DNA of 64,000 nucleotides from Pseudomonas vancouverensis (GCF_004348895.1 NZ_RRZK01000003.1:1-64000); one strand, 5' to 3'; shown: positions 13,387 to 22,371, counted from the stretch's first letter. Notes: generated by a model from the letters alone, not told the origin. A program made the numbers and translations.

Positions 13387-13421
13387 TCCGGTAGCGTTGC
13401 AGCACGCAGCGTGACAAGAAA

Positions 13422-13447
13422 GAGGCCTCCTTCGGGAGGCCTTTTTT
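13422..13447 (+). terminator. glnA terminator
   Basis: AGGCCTCC-TTC-GGGAGGCCT stem followed by TTTTTT, 35 bp after the glnA stop. Confidence 0.9.
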
Positions 13448-13562
13448 GTGGGCGACTTCCGACAACGAAATTCGACGTTTCCTCTGGCGCACACGGCATC
13501 GTCTGGCAGCACCCCATGTGACGGGCCCGTAGGCTGTTCGCGACACGCAGTCCACGGATGAA

Positions 13563-13988
13563 ATGATGAAAACACTCCTGCTCAGGGTGGTACCGGCTGC
13601 TCTCGTCAGCCTCTTCCTTTTTGGCTGTAACTCAAAATCCCCATCGACTGACATCACACGAGAAATCCTGCTGCGCACCAGCCAATCGTGGGACGGCACT
13701 CGCTACATCAGCTATCCGGATGCAGCGCCTGAACTGACCGTACTCAAGCTCGTGATTCCCGCCAATACGCAACTCCCCTGGCACAGCCACCCCATCCCCA
13801 ACGTCGGTTACATCCTCTCAGGCGAACTGCTGGTCGAGGACCAGAACAGCGGCCAGACCAGGCGCATCAAACAAGGAGAAGCCGTGGCTGAAATGGTCAA
13901 CATCACGCATCGCGGAGTCACTGGCGACAAACCGGTAGAACTGGTTGTGTTCTATGCTGGCAGCAAGGGTATTCCGTTGACGGAGTAA
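13563..13988 (+). CDS. Cupin-domain lipoprotein
   Basis: A 141-residue protein with a lipoprotein signal peptide ending in a lipobox (LFLFGC, Cys about residue 22), then one small cupin barrel. The metal-type cupin motif is visible as PWHSHPIPNVGYILSGELLVED (His-x-His and the following G/E positions). It is probably anchored in the outer membrane, facing the periplasm. The substrate is unknown, and similar proteins are annotated only as cupin-domain proteins. It sits between glnA and the DUF4124 genes, 26 bp before the next gene, so it may be cotranscribed with them. Confidence 0.8.
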   Translation: MMKTLLLRVVPAALVSLFLFGCNSKSPSTDITREILLRTSQSWDGTRYISYPDAAPELTVLKLVIPANTQLPWHSHPIPNVGYILSGELLVEDQNSGQTRRIKQGEAVAEMVNITHRGVTGDKPVELVVFYAGSKGIPLTE

Positions 13989-14013
13989 TCTTTGCTTCAC
14001 ACTTGGAGTCGGA

Positions 14014-14523
14014 ATGCGGCCAATTTTATTACTTGTATTGCTGTCCTTCGGTTCTCCCGTGATGGCCCAGATCTACAAATACACCGATGCCAACGGCAAT
14101 ACCGCCTACAGCAATCAGCCGCCTGATGGGGTAAAAGCCCAACCGCTCGATCTGCCGCCGCTTAACAGTGTCCAGACACAACCGCCCGGTCCGTCCGCGC
14201 CCACCCGCGAAGACCGCGAGAAACCTCACGAAACCTATGAGGTACTGCAACTCACCGGCCTGCCTGCCAACGAAGCCCTGCGCGCCAACAACGGCACCTT
14301 CACGGTCAACGCGCTGATCAAGCCACGCTTGCAGGACCATCATTTGTTGCGCCTGCTACTGGATGATCAGCCTTACGGCCAGCCGAGCAACGTACCGACC
14401 CTGCAACTGGTGAACCTTGATCGAGGCGAGCACCGTCTGGCGGTGCAGGTCATCGAGGGTGAAAACGTCGTGCAACAAAGCCCGGCGGTGAGCTTCACCC
14501 TCCTGCGGGCTCGCGCACCTTGA
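14014..14523 (+). CDS. DUF4124 domain secreted protein
   Basis: A 169-residue protein with a signal peptide (MRPILLLVLLSFGSPVMAQ) and an N-terminal DUF4124 motif (IYKYTDANGNTAYSNQPP). A Pro-rich linker and a beta-sandwich-like C-terminal half follow (residues about 80-165). DUF4124 is found in exported proteobacterial proteins of unknown function. The next gene is a paralogue overlapping its stop by 4 bp, and both lie just before ntrB, an arrangement I recall as conserved in Pseudomonas. Confidence 0.85.
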   Translation: MRPILLLVLLSFGSPVMAQIYKYTDANGNTAYSNQPPDGVKAQPLDLPPLNSVQTQPPGPSAPTREDREKPHETYEVLQLTGLPANEALRANNGTFTVNALIKPRLQDHHLLRLLLDDQPYGQPSNVPTLQLVNLDRGEHRLAVQVIEGENVVQQSPAVSFTLLRARAP

Positions 14524-15140
14524 AAGCCTGGCTGTTGGTCGTCTGCCTCATCGCCCTGCCGGCCCACGCGGAGGTGTTTACCTACGTCGATGCCCAGGGC
14601 CACCGGTTTTTCACGGACCAACCCAAACCCGGCAATGCGTTGCGCGTGCCGCAGACAGCAATCAACTTGATGGCAGCCAATCCTGCCCCGGAACCAGCAC
14701 CGGCTGTCCAAACCAGCCCGGAAGAACAACCCCTGTTCCACTACGACCTGGTGCGCATCCTGATCCCGGAGCCTGATGCGACGATCCGCAACAACGCCGG
14801 GGAATTGATCGTCAGCGTGACTAACGAGCCCGACTTGCAGCCCGGCCATCGCTATCGACTGCTACTCGATGGCGAACCCACTGCCGAACCCGGACTCAGC
14901 CCGGTGTTCCCGCTGACCGACATCGATCGCGGTAGCCATACCCTGTCCGTGGAAATTCTTGACGAGCAGGGCCGCATCGTCGAACGCACAGCCAGCCAAC
15001 CCTTCCACATGCAGCGCACGTCGCTCGCTCAGCGGCGCAAGATCAAACCCTGCGCCCTTGCCGACTACGGCAAACGGCCGGAATGCCCACTCAGCGACAA
15101 ACCCGTCGAAGAAAAAAACCCCTTTCAGCGAGTTTTCTAA
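14520..15140 (+). CDS. DUF4124 domain secreted protein (paralogue)
   Basis: A 206-residue paralogue of the preceding gene. It has a signal peptide (WLLVVCLIALPAHAE), a DUF4124 motif (VFTYVDAQGHRFFTDQP) and a similar C-terminal domain (ILIPEPDATIRNNAGELIVS versus the comparable segment in the first copy). It ends in a short cysteine-containing tail. Translation starts at TTG, inside the TTGA that also holds the upstream stop, so expression depends on translational coupling. A tandem duplication is the simplest origin. Confidence 0.85.
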   Translation: MKAWLLVVCLIALPAHAEVFTYVDAQGHRFFTDQPKPGNALRVPQTAINLMAANPAPEPAPAVQTSPEEQPLFHYDLVRILIPEPDATIRNNAGELIVSVTNEPDLQPGHRYRLLLDGEPTAEPGLSPVFPLTDIDRGSHTLSVEILDEQGRIVERTASQPFHMQRTSLAQRRKIKPCALADYGKRPECPLSDKPVEEKNPFQRVF

Positions 15141-15156
15141 CCTCGTTCAGCTTTGC

Positions 15157-15171
15157 GCACTATATTGGTGC
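15157..15171 (+). promoter_or_regulatory. NtrC binding box upstream of ntrB
   Basis: GCACTATATTGGTGC is an exact match to the NtrC consensus GCACTAnnnTGGTGC. It lies about 200 bp upstream of the ntrB ATG and just after the DUF4124 stop. No good sigma-54 promoter was seen nearby. As with glnLp of enterics, NtrC bound here may repress a sigma-70 promoter of ntrBC. Confidence 0.7.
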
Positions 15172-15370
15172 AATAGCTTGCACCGTACTCACATTACAAC
15201 CCATTTTGGTTCGAAAATACCCGTAAAAGCTGGCAAAACGCCACGCAAGCGAGCGTCAAACGCCCGTTTCAGGCTTCGAACGCTTCTTTTCGGAGCCTTG
15301 GTTTGGTTTTTGCATTTTAACTGTGTCAGCGCTTTGCAAAGGCGCGCGCTCCGCCCTAAAAGAGGTCCCG

Positions 15371-16456
15371 ATGACCATTAGCGACGCACTCCACCGTTTG
15401 CTACTCGACAACCTCACCACCGCCACCATCCTGCTCGACGGCCAATTGCGCCTCGAGTACATGAACCCGGCGGCGGAAATGCTGTTGGCCATCAGCGGCC
15501 AGCGCAGCCATGGGCAATTCATCAGCGAATTGTTTACCGAGTCCACCGAAGCGCTCAATTCCTTGCGCCAGGCCGTCGAGCAAGCGCACCCGTTCACCAA
15601 ACGCGAGGCGATGCTCACGGCTCTCACTGGCCAGACGCTGACGGTCGACTACGCGGTAACGCCGATCCTGAGCAGTGGCGACACCATGCTGCTGCTGGAA
15701 GTACACCCGCGTGACCGCCTGCTGCGGATCACCAAGGAGGAAGCGCAGCTCTCCAAGCAGGAAACCAGCAAGATGCTGGTGCGCGGCCTCGCCCATGAGA
15801 TCAAGAACCCCTTGGGTGGTATTCGCGGCGCGGCACAATTGCTGGCTCGCGAGCTGCCGGAAGAAAGCCTGCGCGATTACACCAACGTCATCATCGAAGA
15901 AGCCGACCGCCTGCGTAACCTGGTGGACCGCATGCTCGGCTCGAACAAGCTGCCGTCACTGGCCATGTGCAATGTCCACGAAGTGCTGGAGCGTGTCTGC
16001 CATCTGGTCGAGGCCGAAAGCCAGGGTTGCATCACCCTGGTGCGCGACTACGACCCGAGCATTCCCGACGTATTGATCGACCGCGAGCAAATGATTCAGG
16101 CCGTCCTGAACATCGTGCGCAATGCGATGCAGGCCATCAGCAGCCAGAACGAGTTGCGCCTGGGACGCATCACTCTGCGCACCCGCGCCATGCGCCAGTT
16201 CACCATCGGCCACGTGCGCCATCGCCTGGTGACCAAGATCGAGATCATCGACAACGGCCCGGGCATCCCTGCGGAACTTCAGGAAACCATTTTCTTTCCC
16301 ATGGTCAGCGGCCGTCCGGACGGTACCGGGCTGGGCCTGGCCATCACCCAGAACATCATCAGCCAGCACCAGGGTCTGATCGAATGTGACAGCCACCCCG
16401 GCCACACCACTTTCTCGATCTTTCTGCCACTGGAACAAGGAGCCACATCGACATGA
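15371..16456 (+). CDS. glnL: Nitrogen regulation sensor histidine kinase NtrB (GlnL)
   Basis: A 361-residue cytoplasmic kinase/phosphatase for NtrC, governed by PII. It has an N-terminal PAS domain (about 10-110), a HisKA domain with phospho-acceptor His142 in LVRGLAHEIKNPLGG, and an HATPase_c domain with IVRNAMQAI (N box) and DNGPGIP / GTGLGLAIT (G boxes). The start at 15371 (MTISDALHRLLL) is preceded by AGAGG. An in-frame upstream ATG at 15323 would add 16 non-homologous residues. It overlaps ntrC by 4 bp (ATGA). Confidence 0.95.
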   Translation: MTISDALHRLLLDNLTTATILLDGQLRLEYMNPAAEMLLAISGQRSHGQFISELFTESTEALNSLRQAVEQAHPFTKREAMLTALTGQTLTVDYAVTPILSSGDTMLLLEVHPRDRLLRITKEEAQLSKQETSKMLVRGLAHEIKNPLGGIRGAAQLLARELPEESLRDYTNVIIEEADRLRNLVDRMLGSNKLPSLAMCNVHEVLERVCHLVEAESQGCITLVRDYDPSIPDVLIDREQMIQAVLNIVRNAMQAISSQNELRLGRITLRTRAMRQFTIGHVRHRLVTKIEIIDNGPGIPAELQETIFFPMVSGRPDGTGLGLAITQNIISQHQGLIECDSHPGHTTFSIFLPLEQGATST

Positions 16457-17889
16457 GCCGTAGTGAAACCGTGTGGATCGTCGATGACGACCGTTCTATC
16501 CGTTGGGTCCTGGAAAAAGCCCTGCAGCAGGAAGGCATGACCACGCAGAGCTTCGACAGCGCCGATGGCGTGATGAGCCGCCTGGCGCGCCAGCAGCCGG
16601 ACGTGATCATCTCCGACATCCGCATGCCCGGCGCCAGCGGTCTGGACCTTCTGGCGCGGATTCGCGAGCAGCATCCACGCCTGCCGGTCATCATCATGAC
16701 CGCTCACTCCGATCTGGACAGCGCTGTCGCGTCCTATCAGGGTGGCGCATTCGAATACCTGCCCAAGCCATTCGACGTCGACGAAGCGGTTTCACTGGTC
16801 AAGCGCGCCAACCAGCATGCCCAGGAGCAGCAAGGCCTGGAAGTTGCCCCGGCACTGACCCGCACCCCGGAAATCATCGGTGAAGCGCCGGCGATGCAAG
16901 AGGTGTTTCGCGCCATTGGTCGCCTGAGCCACTCGAACATTACTGTGCTGATCAACGGCGAGTCGGGCACCGGTAAAGAACTGGTGGCCCACGCCCTGCA
17001 CCGCCACAGCCCTCGGGCCGCATCGCCGTTCATCGCGCTGAACATGGCGGCGATCCCGAAAGACTTGATGGAGTCTGAACTGTTCGGCCACGAAAAAGGC
17101 GCGTTCACCGGTGCAGCCAACCTGCGCCGTGGGCGCTTTGAACAGGCCGATGGCGGCACCCTGTTCCTTGATGAAATCGGCGACATGCCGGCGGACACCC
17201 AGACCCGCCTGCTGCGCGTGCTGGCCGATGGCGAGTTCTACCGCGTCGGCGGCCACGTACCGGTGAAGGTCGACGTGCGGATCATTGCCGCCACTCACCA
17301 GAACCTGGAAACCCTGGTGCACGCCGGGAAATTTCGCGAGGACCTGTTCCATCGCCTCAACGTAATCCGCATCCATATCCCGCGCCTGTCGGATCGTCGC
17401 GAAGACATCCCGACCCTGGCCAAGCACTTCCTCAGCCGTGCCGCGCAAGAGCTGGCCGTTGAGCCGAAGTTGCTGAAAAGTGAAACCGAGGAATACCTGA
17501 AAAACCTGCCATGGCCTGGCAACGTGCGGCAGCTGGAAAACACCTGCCGCTGGATCACGGTGATGGCTTCGGGTCGCGAAGTGCACATCGGCGACTTGCC
17601 GCCGGAGCTGCTGAGCCTGCCGCAGGACTCTGCCCCGGTGACGAACTGGGAGCAGGCGCTGCGTCAGTGGGCGGACCAGGCACTGGCCCGTGGTCAGTCG
17701 AGCCTGCTCGACAGTGCAGTGCCCGCCTTTGAGCGAATCATGATCGAGACCGCGCTTAAACACACCGCCGGGCGTCGTCGCGATGCCGCAGTTTTGCTGG
17801 GTTGGGGGCGTAATACCCTGACGCGCAAGATCAAGGAACTGGGGATGAAGGTGGATGGCGGGGAGGATGATGAGGGGGAAGAGGGTTAA
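16453..17889 (+). CDS. glnG: Nitrogen regulation response regulator NtrC (GlnG)
   Basis: A 478-residue sigma-54 activator. It has a receiver domain with the phospho-acceptor Asp55 in VIISDIRMPG, an AAA+ domain with Walker A GESGTGKE (about 172), the sigma-54 contact loop GAFTGA, Walker B GGTLFLDEIGD, and a C-terminal Fis-type HTH (RRDAAVLLGWGRNTLTRKIKEL). It is activated by NtrB phosphorylation in nitrogen limitation. It should drive the sigma-54 promoter of glnA in this window, and possibly the one proposed before the GABA-type permease. Confidence 0.97.
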   Translation: MSRSETVWIVDDDRSIRWVLEKALQQEGMTTQSFDSADGVMSRLARQQPDVIISDIRMPGASGLDLLARIREQHPRLPVIIMTAHSDLDSAVASYQGGAFEYLPKPFDVDEAVSLVKRANQHAQEQQGLEVAPALTRTPEIIGEAPAMQEVFRAIGRLSHSNITVLINGESGTGKELVAHALHRHSPRAASPFIALNMAAIPKDLMESELFGHEKGAFTGAANLRRGRFEQADGGTLFLDEIGDMPADTQTRLLRVLADGEFYRVGGHVPVKVDVRIIAATHQNLETLVHAGKFREDLFHRLNVIRIHIPRLSDRREDIPTLAKHFLSRAAQELAVEPKLLKSETEEYLKNLPWPGNVRQLENTCRWITVMASGREVHIGDLPPELLSLPQDSAPVTNWEQALRQWADQALARGQSSLLDSAVPAFERIMIETALKHTAGRRRDAAVLLGWGRNTLTRKIKELGMKVDGGEDDEGEEG

Positions 17890-17922
17890 ATAGCATTCAG
17901 CACTTCGTCGTCAGTGACATCC

Positions 17923-18022
17923 AATCGCGAGCAAGCTCGCTCACTCAGTGGATTTTCGGTGTTTTCACTATCGTGCAGACACCCTCGAACCCCGTAGGAG
18001 CAAGCTTGCTCGCGATGCTTTC
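17923..18022. repeat. REP pair (tail-to-tail)
   Basis: ATCGCGAGCAAGCTCGCTCA near 17924 and GTAGGAGCAAGCTTGCTCGC near 17994 are two inverted REP units separated by about 50 bp, downstream of ntrC. Confidence 0.75.
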
Positions 18023-18126
18023 AGGGGTTCGAATGCACCGACTGAATGCACCGTGAACCGCAATCGCGCACAGCAACCGATCCGAAACCCTGCACGCGTT
18101 CACAATCGAACCCCTGGCGAAAAAAC

Positions 18127-18153
18127 ACGAAAGCCCCGTAATACGGGGCTTTC
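18127..18153 (+). terminator. Rho-independent terminator, probably of ntrBC
   Basis: GAAAGCCCCGTAATACGGGGCTTTC forms a CGAAAGCCCCG / CGGGGCTTTCG hairpin. It is the first strong terminator downstream of ntrC. Confidence 0.7.
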
Positions 18154-18238
18154 GACGTTTCGAGGCGCTATTTTGTTGCGCGATGTTAAAACCTGGCACG
18201 CCCCCTGCAATAACCCTTTCAAGTGAATCAGTTCACCT

Positions 18239-18445
18239 ATCCGGTTTCGGGGACCTTGGTACAGGCAGGCCGGGGATTCCCCTCTTTACATCGGGCTCAC
18301 CCCGCTCAACGCGACGAGCCCAACCCTTTTGGGGCCCTTGATACAGGCAGGTCAGGGGTTCCTTCTTTACACCGGGCGCACGCCACGATGCGCGAGCCCT
18401 ACCGTTTTGGGGACCTTGGTACAGGCAGGCCGGGGATTCCCTCTT
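18239..18445. repeat. Tandem ~80-bp repeat, 2.5 copies
   Basis: The block GGGGACCTTGGTACAGGCAG begins at 18249 and 18409, and a diverged copy (GGGGCCCTTGATACAGGCAG) at 18331, giving periods of 82 and 78 bp. Each unit continues with GGGGATTCC- or GGGGTTCC-like sequence, CTTTACA(T/C)CGGG, and a GC-rich hairpin closed by GGGCTC/GAGCCC or related arms. The third copy is cut short just at the 3' end of the neighbouring minus-strand gene. The unit is unlike the REP families elsewhere in the window, and its function is unknown. Confidence 0.75.
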
Positions 18446-18886
18446 TTATTGCTCCCGGAGATGGATCTCCAGCCGCCAGCGGTCACCGACCTCACTGCCG
18501 GCCCAATCACCCTGAAGGGGTCGGGCCGCCACCAGCGTCAGCAACAACCCGCCATCACTCAAGCGCACCCGCCAGTTCACGTCCTTGTCGTTGATCTTGA
18601 GCTGGCCTTTGCGCGCCTTACCCTCGGCACCGAACAGCAGCGCGACGCTACCGTCAACGATCTCGCCATGGACCTTGGGTTCGTTGTTGAACCACACCAC
18701 CAGGCCGTCGCCCGTCACCTCAACCTGCTGCAGCTCGGTGGGATCAGGCGTAGTCAGGCGACCGATCATCAGGCCCACCATCACCCCGACAATCGCCAGC
18801 GAGCCCATCACCCGCAGGAATAGTTTCGAACGAAAGTCGGCTGGCGGCGTAGAATGCCGCTCATCTTTACCTTCGGAGCCGTGCAT
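18446..18886 (-). CDS. Hypothetical protein with one membrane helix
   Basis: A 146-residue protein with a basic N-terminal tail (residues 1-25), one membrane helix ([21 protein letters not shown], about 22-43), and an all-beta C-terminal part of some 100 residues, probably periplasmic. I do not recognise a named family. The ATG complements 18884-18886 and shares two bases with the divergent trmL ATG (CATG). AAGGA 11 bp upstream on the coding strand could serve as RBS. A shorter start at the internal Met before GSLAIV is possible but would cut into the helix. Confidence 0.7.
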   Translation of the reverse strand: MHGSEGKDERHSTPPADFRSKLFLRVMGSLAIVGVMVGLMIGRLTTPDPTELQQVEVTGDGLVVWFNNEPKVHGEIVDGSVALLFGAEGKARKGQLKINDKDVNWRVRLSDGGLLLTLVAARPLQGDWAGSEVGDRWRLEIHLREQ

Positions 18887-19340
18887 GTTTCACGTCATCC
18901 TTTTCCAACCAGAAATTCCGCCGAATACCGGCAACGTTATCAGGCTGTGCGCCAACAGTGGCTGCCACCTGCATTTGATCGAACCGCTGGGCTTCGAGAT
19001 GGACGACAAACGCCTGCGCCGGGCCGGCCTCGATTATCACGAGTATGCCACCCTGCAACGTCACGCCGACCTGGCCAGCTGCCTGGAAAGCCTGGGCAAC
19101 CCGAGGGTATTCGCCTTCACCACCAAGGGTTCGCGGCCATTCCATGATGCCAGCTTCGTTGCAGGCGATGCGTTCCTGTTCGGCCCGGAAAGCCGGGGCC
19201 TGCCCGCTGAAGTGCTCGACTCGTTGCCCGCCGAACAACGCCTGCGCCTGCCGATGCGCGAAGGCTGTCGCAGCCTCAATCTGTCGAACACGGTCGCTGT
19301 GGCGGTGTACGAAGCCTGGCGGCAGAACGACTTTAAATAA
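18885..19340 (+). CDS. trmL: tRNA (cytidine(34)-2'-O)-methyltransferase TrmL
   Basis: A 151-residue SPOUT-class enzyme that methylates the wobble ribose of tRNA-Leu isoacceptors. The start [20 protein letters not shown], the middle [11 protein letters not shown] and the C-terminal [20 protein letters not shown] (knot region) are all typical of TrmL/YibK, and the length is normal. RBS CGGAG lies 6 bp before the ATG at 18885. Longer in-frame extensions upstream overlap the divergent gene and are not homologous. Monocistronic, followed by a REP pair. Confidence 0.93.
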   Translation: MFHVILFQPEIPPNTGNVIRLCANSGCHLHLIEPLGFEMDDKRLRRAGLDYHEYATLQRHADLASCLESLGNPRVFAFTTKGSRPFHDASFVAGDAFLFGPESRGLPAEVLDSLPAEQRLRLPMREGCRSLNLSNTVAVAVYEAWRQNDFK

Positions 19341-19351
19341 CACCCAAAAAA

Positions 19352-19442
19352 ATGTGGGAGCGAGCTTGCTCGCGATGGCGGTGCATCAGTCAACATTGAT
19401 GTTGAAGCTGATGACCTCATCGCGAGCAAGCTCGCTCCCACA
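19352..19442. repeat. REPIN (paired REP)
   Basis: TGTGGGAGCGAGCTTGCTCG near 19352 and its exact inverse CGAGCAAGCTCGCTCCCACA ending at 19442 enclose a spacer with CAACATTGATGTTGAA. The pair lies between the convergent ends of trmL and secB. Confidence 0.88.
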
Positions 19443-19454
19443 ATTGGCACGCGT

Positions 19455-19940
19455 TTACTGAACGGTCGGCGTCTCGCCTGCAGCCTGCATGCGCTGCAGC
19501 TCTTGTGCGTACAGTGCGTCGAAGTTCACCGGAGCCAGCATCAGCGCCGGGAACGAACCGCGTGTAACCAGGCTGTCCAGGGTTTCGCGAGCGTACGGGA
19601 ACAGGATGTTCGGGCAGAACGCGCCCAGGGTGTGGCTCATCGAAGCATCGTCGAGGTTCTTGATCAGGAAGATCCCGGCCTGTTGCACTTCAGCGATGAA
19701 CGCCACTTCTTCACCGTTTTTCACGGTAACCGACAGGGTCAGCACAACTTCGTGGAAGTCAGCTTCCAGCGCCTTCTGGCGAGTGTTCAGGTCCAGAGCG
19801 ACGCTCGGCTCCCACTGCTGGCGGAAAATCGCCGGGCTTTTCGGGGCTTCGAAGGACAGGTCACGCACGTAAATGCGCTGCAAGGAGAATTGCGGTGCAG
19901 TTTCTTCTTCGTTCGCAGCGGTGTTCTGTTGGTCAGTCAT
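19455..19940 (-). CDS. secB: Protein-export chaperone SecB
   Basis: A 161-residue tetrameric chaperone that keeps preproteins unfolded and hands them to SecA. The family blocks [19 protein letters not shown] (about 18-36), [11 protein letters not shown] and [20 protein letters not shown] are intact, and the acidic N-terminus and Ala/Gly-rich C-terminus are normal. It is the last gene of rhodanese - grxC - secB on the minus strand, 55 bp after grxC, an order conserved in many gammaproteobacteria. Confidence 0.97.
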   Translation of the reverse strand: MTDQQNTAANEEETAPQFSLQRIYVRDLSFEAPKSPAIFRQQWEPSVALDLNTRQKALEADFHEVVLTLSVTVKNGEEVAFIAEVQQAGIFLIKNLDDASMSHTLGAFCPNILFPYARETLDSLVTRGSFPALMLAPVNFDALYAQELQRMQAAGETPTVQ

Positions 19941-19995
19941 CGCAGATCCTTCTTGATCCAGGGGTCTTTTTAGGTGTGCTTATCAGGTACTACGC

Positions 19996-20250
19996 TCACG
20001 CCTTGAGCAGCGCATCGAGCTTGCCGGCGCGCTCCAGGGCGAACAAATCATCACAACCGCCGACATGCGTGTTGCCGATCCAGATCTGCGGCACGGACGT
20101 ACGCCCGGCCTTCTGGGCCATTGCCGCACGCACCTGCGGCTTGCCATCGACCTTGATCTCTTCGAAGGCCACGCCTTTGTTCTCGAGCAGGTACTTGGCT
20201 CGCGAGCAGTAAGGGCAGTAATCGCTGGAATAGACGACGACGTTGCTCAT
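19996..20250 (-). CDS. grxC: Glutaredoxin 3
   Basis: An 84-residue dithiol glutaredoxin with the active site CPYCSRAK (SSDYCPYCSRAKYLL, Cys about 12 and 15), the cis-proline segment TSVPQIWIG and the GG-C glutathione-binding turn VGGCDDL. It reduces disulfides and glutathionylated proteins in the cytoplasm. The start lies 1 bp after the rhodanese stop, so the two are cotranscribed. Confidence 0.95.
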   Translation of the reverse strand: MSNVVVYSSDYCPYCSRAKYLLENKGVAFEEIKVDGKPQVRAAMAQKAGRTSVPQIWIGNTHVGGCDDLFALERAGKLDALLKA

Positions 20251-20251
20251 A

Positions 20252-20665
20252 TCACTTCACCAGCGGCAGATTGTCGGCCTTCCAGGTGGAAATACCACCG
20301 GAGAGCTTGGCAGCGGTGAAGCCGGATTTCATCAGTTCGCGAGCGTGAGTGCCAGCGGTCTGACCCATGGCGTCGACCAGGATGATGGTCTTGGCCTTGT
20401 GTTTTTCCAGCTCGCCAACGCGGGCAGCCAGTTTGTCCTGAGGAATGTTCAGCGCGCCGACGATGTGACCGGCGGCGAAATCCTTGGTTGGACGAATGTC
20501 GACCACGATGCCTGCGTCCTTGTTGACCAGGCCGGTCAGTTCACCGGTGCTCAGGCTGCGACCGCCGCCCTGCATCGTATGGGCGATCAGCAGCGCCAGC
20601 AGTACGACGAAGATACCGACAAGAATGTAGTGGTTAGTGGCAAATTCAATCAGGTGAGCAACCAT
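20252..20665 (-). CDS. Membrane-anchored rhodanese-like protein
   Basis: A 137-residue protein with one N-terminal membrane helix (HYILVGIFVVLLALLIAH) and a single rhodanese domain (IVVDIRPTKDFAAGHIVGALNIP). At the active-site loop the sequence reads ILVDAMGQTAGT where sulfurtransferases have a cysteine. The catalytic Cys is therefore missing and the protein is probably not a sulfurtransferase. The start MVAHLIEFATN at 20665 is chosen. A longer form to 20716 adds an unlikely N-terminus. First gene of the grxC-secB operon. Confidence 0.85.
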   Translation of the reverse strand: MVAHLIEFATNHYILVGIFVVLLALLIAHTMQGGGRSLSTGELTGLVNKDAGIVVDIRPTKDFAAGHIVGALNIPQDKLAARVGELEKHKAKTIILVDAMGQTAGTHARELMKSGFTAAKLSGGISTWKADNLPLVK

Positions 20666-20818
20666 CGAAGGAGGTTCCAGGGCGTTAAAATGTCGGCCAG
20701 TATACACAGGCCCCAAGGTGGGCCAAACCCCGTCCGGCGGTGACGTGGCCGGAACTTCGCATTAAACTGCCACTCCCTTTTCCATTACCCCCTTTTACCT
20801 CAGCCACGAGTGGATTCC

Positions 20819-22345
20819 ATGACTACCACGCCTAAACCTTTGGTCCTGATGATTCTCGACGGCTTCGGTCACAGCGATAATCCTGAATCCAACGCCGTCT
20901 TCGCCGCGAAGAAACCTGTACTGGATCGCCTGTGGGCTACCGTGCCGAACGGCTTGATCTCGGGCAGCGGCATGGACGTCGGCCTGCCGGACGGCCAGAT
21001 GGGCAACTCCGAAGTCGGCCACATGAACCTCGGCGCCGGTCGCGTGGTGTATCAGGATTTCACCCGCGTGACCAAATCGATCCGCGACGGCGAGTTCTTC
21101 GAGAACCCGACCATCTGCGCCGCCGTGGACAAAGCCGTCGCTGCCGGCAAAGCCGTGCATTTCATGGGCCTGCTGTCCGATGGCGGCGTACACAGCCATC
21201 AGGATCACCTGGTCGCCATGGCCGAGCTGGCGTTCAAGCGTGGTGCGCAAAACATCTATCTGCACGCCTTTCTCGATGGTCGTGACACGCCGCCAAAAAG
21301 CGCACAATCGTCGATCGAACTGCTGGATGCAACTTTCCAGGCGTTGGGCAAAGGCCGGATCGCCAGCCTGATCGGCCGCTACTTCGCCATGGACCGTGAC
21401 AACCGCTGGGATCGCGTGTCCCAGGCCTACAACCTGATCGTCGACGGCAAGGGCGAATTCAACGCGGCCACGGCCCAGGAAGGCCTGGAAGCCGCCTACG
21501 CGCGTGGTGAAAGCGACGAATTCGTCAAGGCCACCTCCATCGGCGAACCGGTCAAGGTCGAAGATGGCGACGCCGTGGTGTTCATGAACTTCCGTGCCGA
21601 CCGCGCCCGCGAACTCAGCCGCGTGTTTGTCGAAGACGACTTCAAGGAATTCGAGCGCGCACGCCAGCCAAAAGTGCAGTACGTGGGCCTGACCCAATAC
21701 GCCGCCAGCATTCCGGCCCCTGCCGCCTTTGCCCCGGGCAGCCTGGAAAACGTGCTGGGCGACTACCTGGCGAAAAACGGCAAGACCCAGTTGCGCATCG
21801 CCGAAACCGAAAAATATGCCCACGTGACCTTCTTCTTCTCCGGCGGTCGTGAAGAACCGTTCCCGGGTGAAGAACGCATCCTGATCCCGTCGCCAAAGGT
21901 CGCTACCTACGACCTGCAACCGGAGATGAGCGCCCCGGAAGTCACCGACCGTATCGTCGATGCCATCGAAAACCAGCGCTACGACGTGATCGTGGTCAAC
22001 TACGCCAACGGTGACATGGTCGGCCACAGCGGTGTGTTCGAAGCCGCGGTCAAGGCCGTCGAGTGCCTGGACCAGTGCGTTGGCCGCATCGTCGACGCGC
22101 TGGAAAAAGTCGGCGGCGAAGCGCTGATCACCGCAGACCATGGCAACGTCGAGCAAATGTCCGACGAAGCCACCGGCCAGGCGCACACTGCGCACACCAC
22201 CGAGCCGGTGCCGTTCATCTATGTCGGCAAGCGCGACCTCAAGGTCCGCGAAGGCGGCGTGTTGGCGGATGTCGCGCCGACCATGCTCAAGCTGTTGGGC
22301 CTGGAACAGCCGAAGGAAATGACCGGGACTTCGATTCTGGTGTAA
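20819..22345 (+). CDS. gpmI: 2,3-bisphosphoglycerate-independent phosphoglycerate mutase
   Basis: A 508-residue Mn-dependent mutase interconverting 3- and 2-phosphoglycerate in glycolysis. It has the metal/phosphoserine site [11 protein letters not shown] (N-terminal Asp), [14 protein letters not shown] (catalytic Ser), the insert domain [11 protein letters not shown], and the C-terminal metal ligands [10 protein letters not shown] and [11 protein letters not shown]. The ATG at 20819 ([10 protein letters not shown]) is preferred over an in-frame GTG at 20810. It is divergent from the rhodanese-grxC-secB operon. Confidence 0.97.
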   Translation: MTTTPKPLVLMILDGFGHSDNPESNAVFAAKKPVLDRLWATVPNGLISGSGMDVGLPDGQMGNSEVGHMNLGAGRVVYQDFTRVTKSIRDGEFFENPTICAAVDKAVAAGKAVHFMGLLSDGGVHSHQDHLVAMAELAFKRGAQNIYLHAFLDGRDTPPKSAQSSIELLDATFQALGKGRIASLIGRYFAMDRDNRWDRVSQAYNLIVDGKGEFNAATAQEGLEAAYARGESDEFVKATSIGEPVKVEDGDAVVFMNFRADRARELSRVFVEDDFKEFERARQPKVQYVGLTQYAASIPAPAAFAPGSLENVLGDYLAKNGKTQLRIAETEKYAHVTFFFSGGREEPFPGEERILIPSPKVATYDLQPEMSAPEVTDRIVDAIENQRYDVIVVNYANGDMVGHSGVFEAAVKAVECLDQCVGRIVDALEKVGGEALITADHGNVEQMSDEATGQAHTAHTTEPVPFIYVGKRDLKVREGGVLADVAPTMLKLLGLEQPKEMTGTSILV

Positions 22346-22371
22346 CCCGACCCTGCAAACATCGCAGTACC

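Noticed and set aside
11935..13575. 546-codon minus-strand frame opposite glnA
   Set aside because: glnA is complete and unmistakable on the plus strand, so this is a shadow.
18223..18594. Plus-strand frame across the tandem repeat as a gene
   Set aside because: It has no convincing start or RBS and runs into the coding strand of another gene. Kept only as an observation on the repeat.
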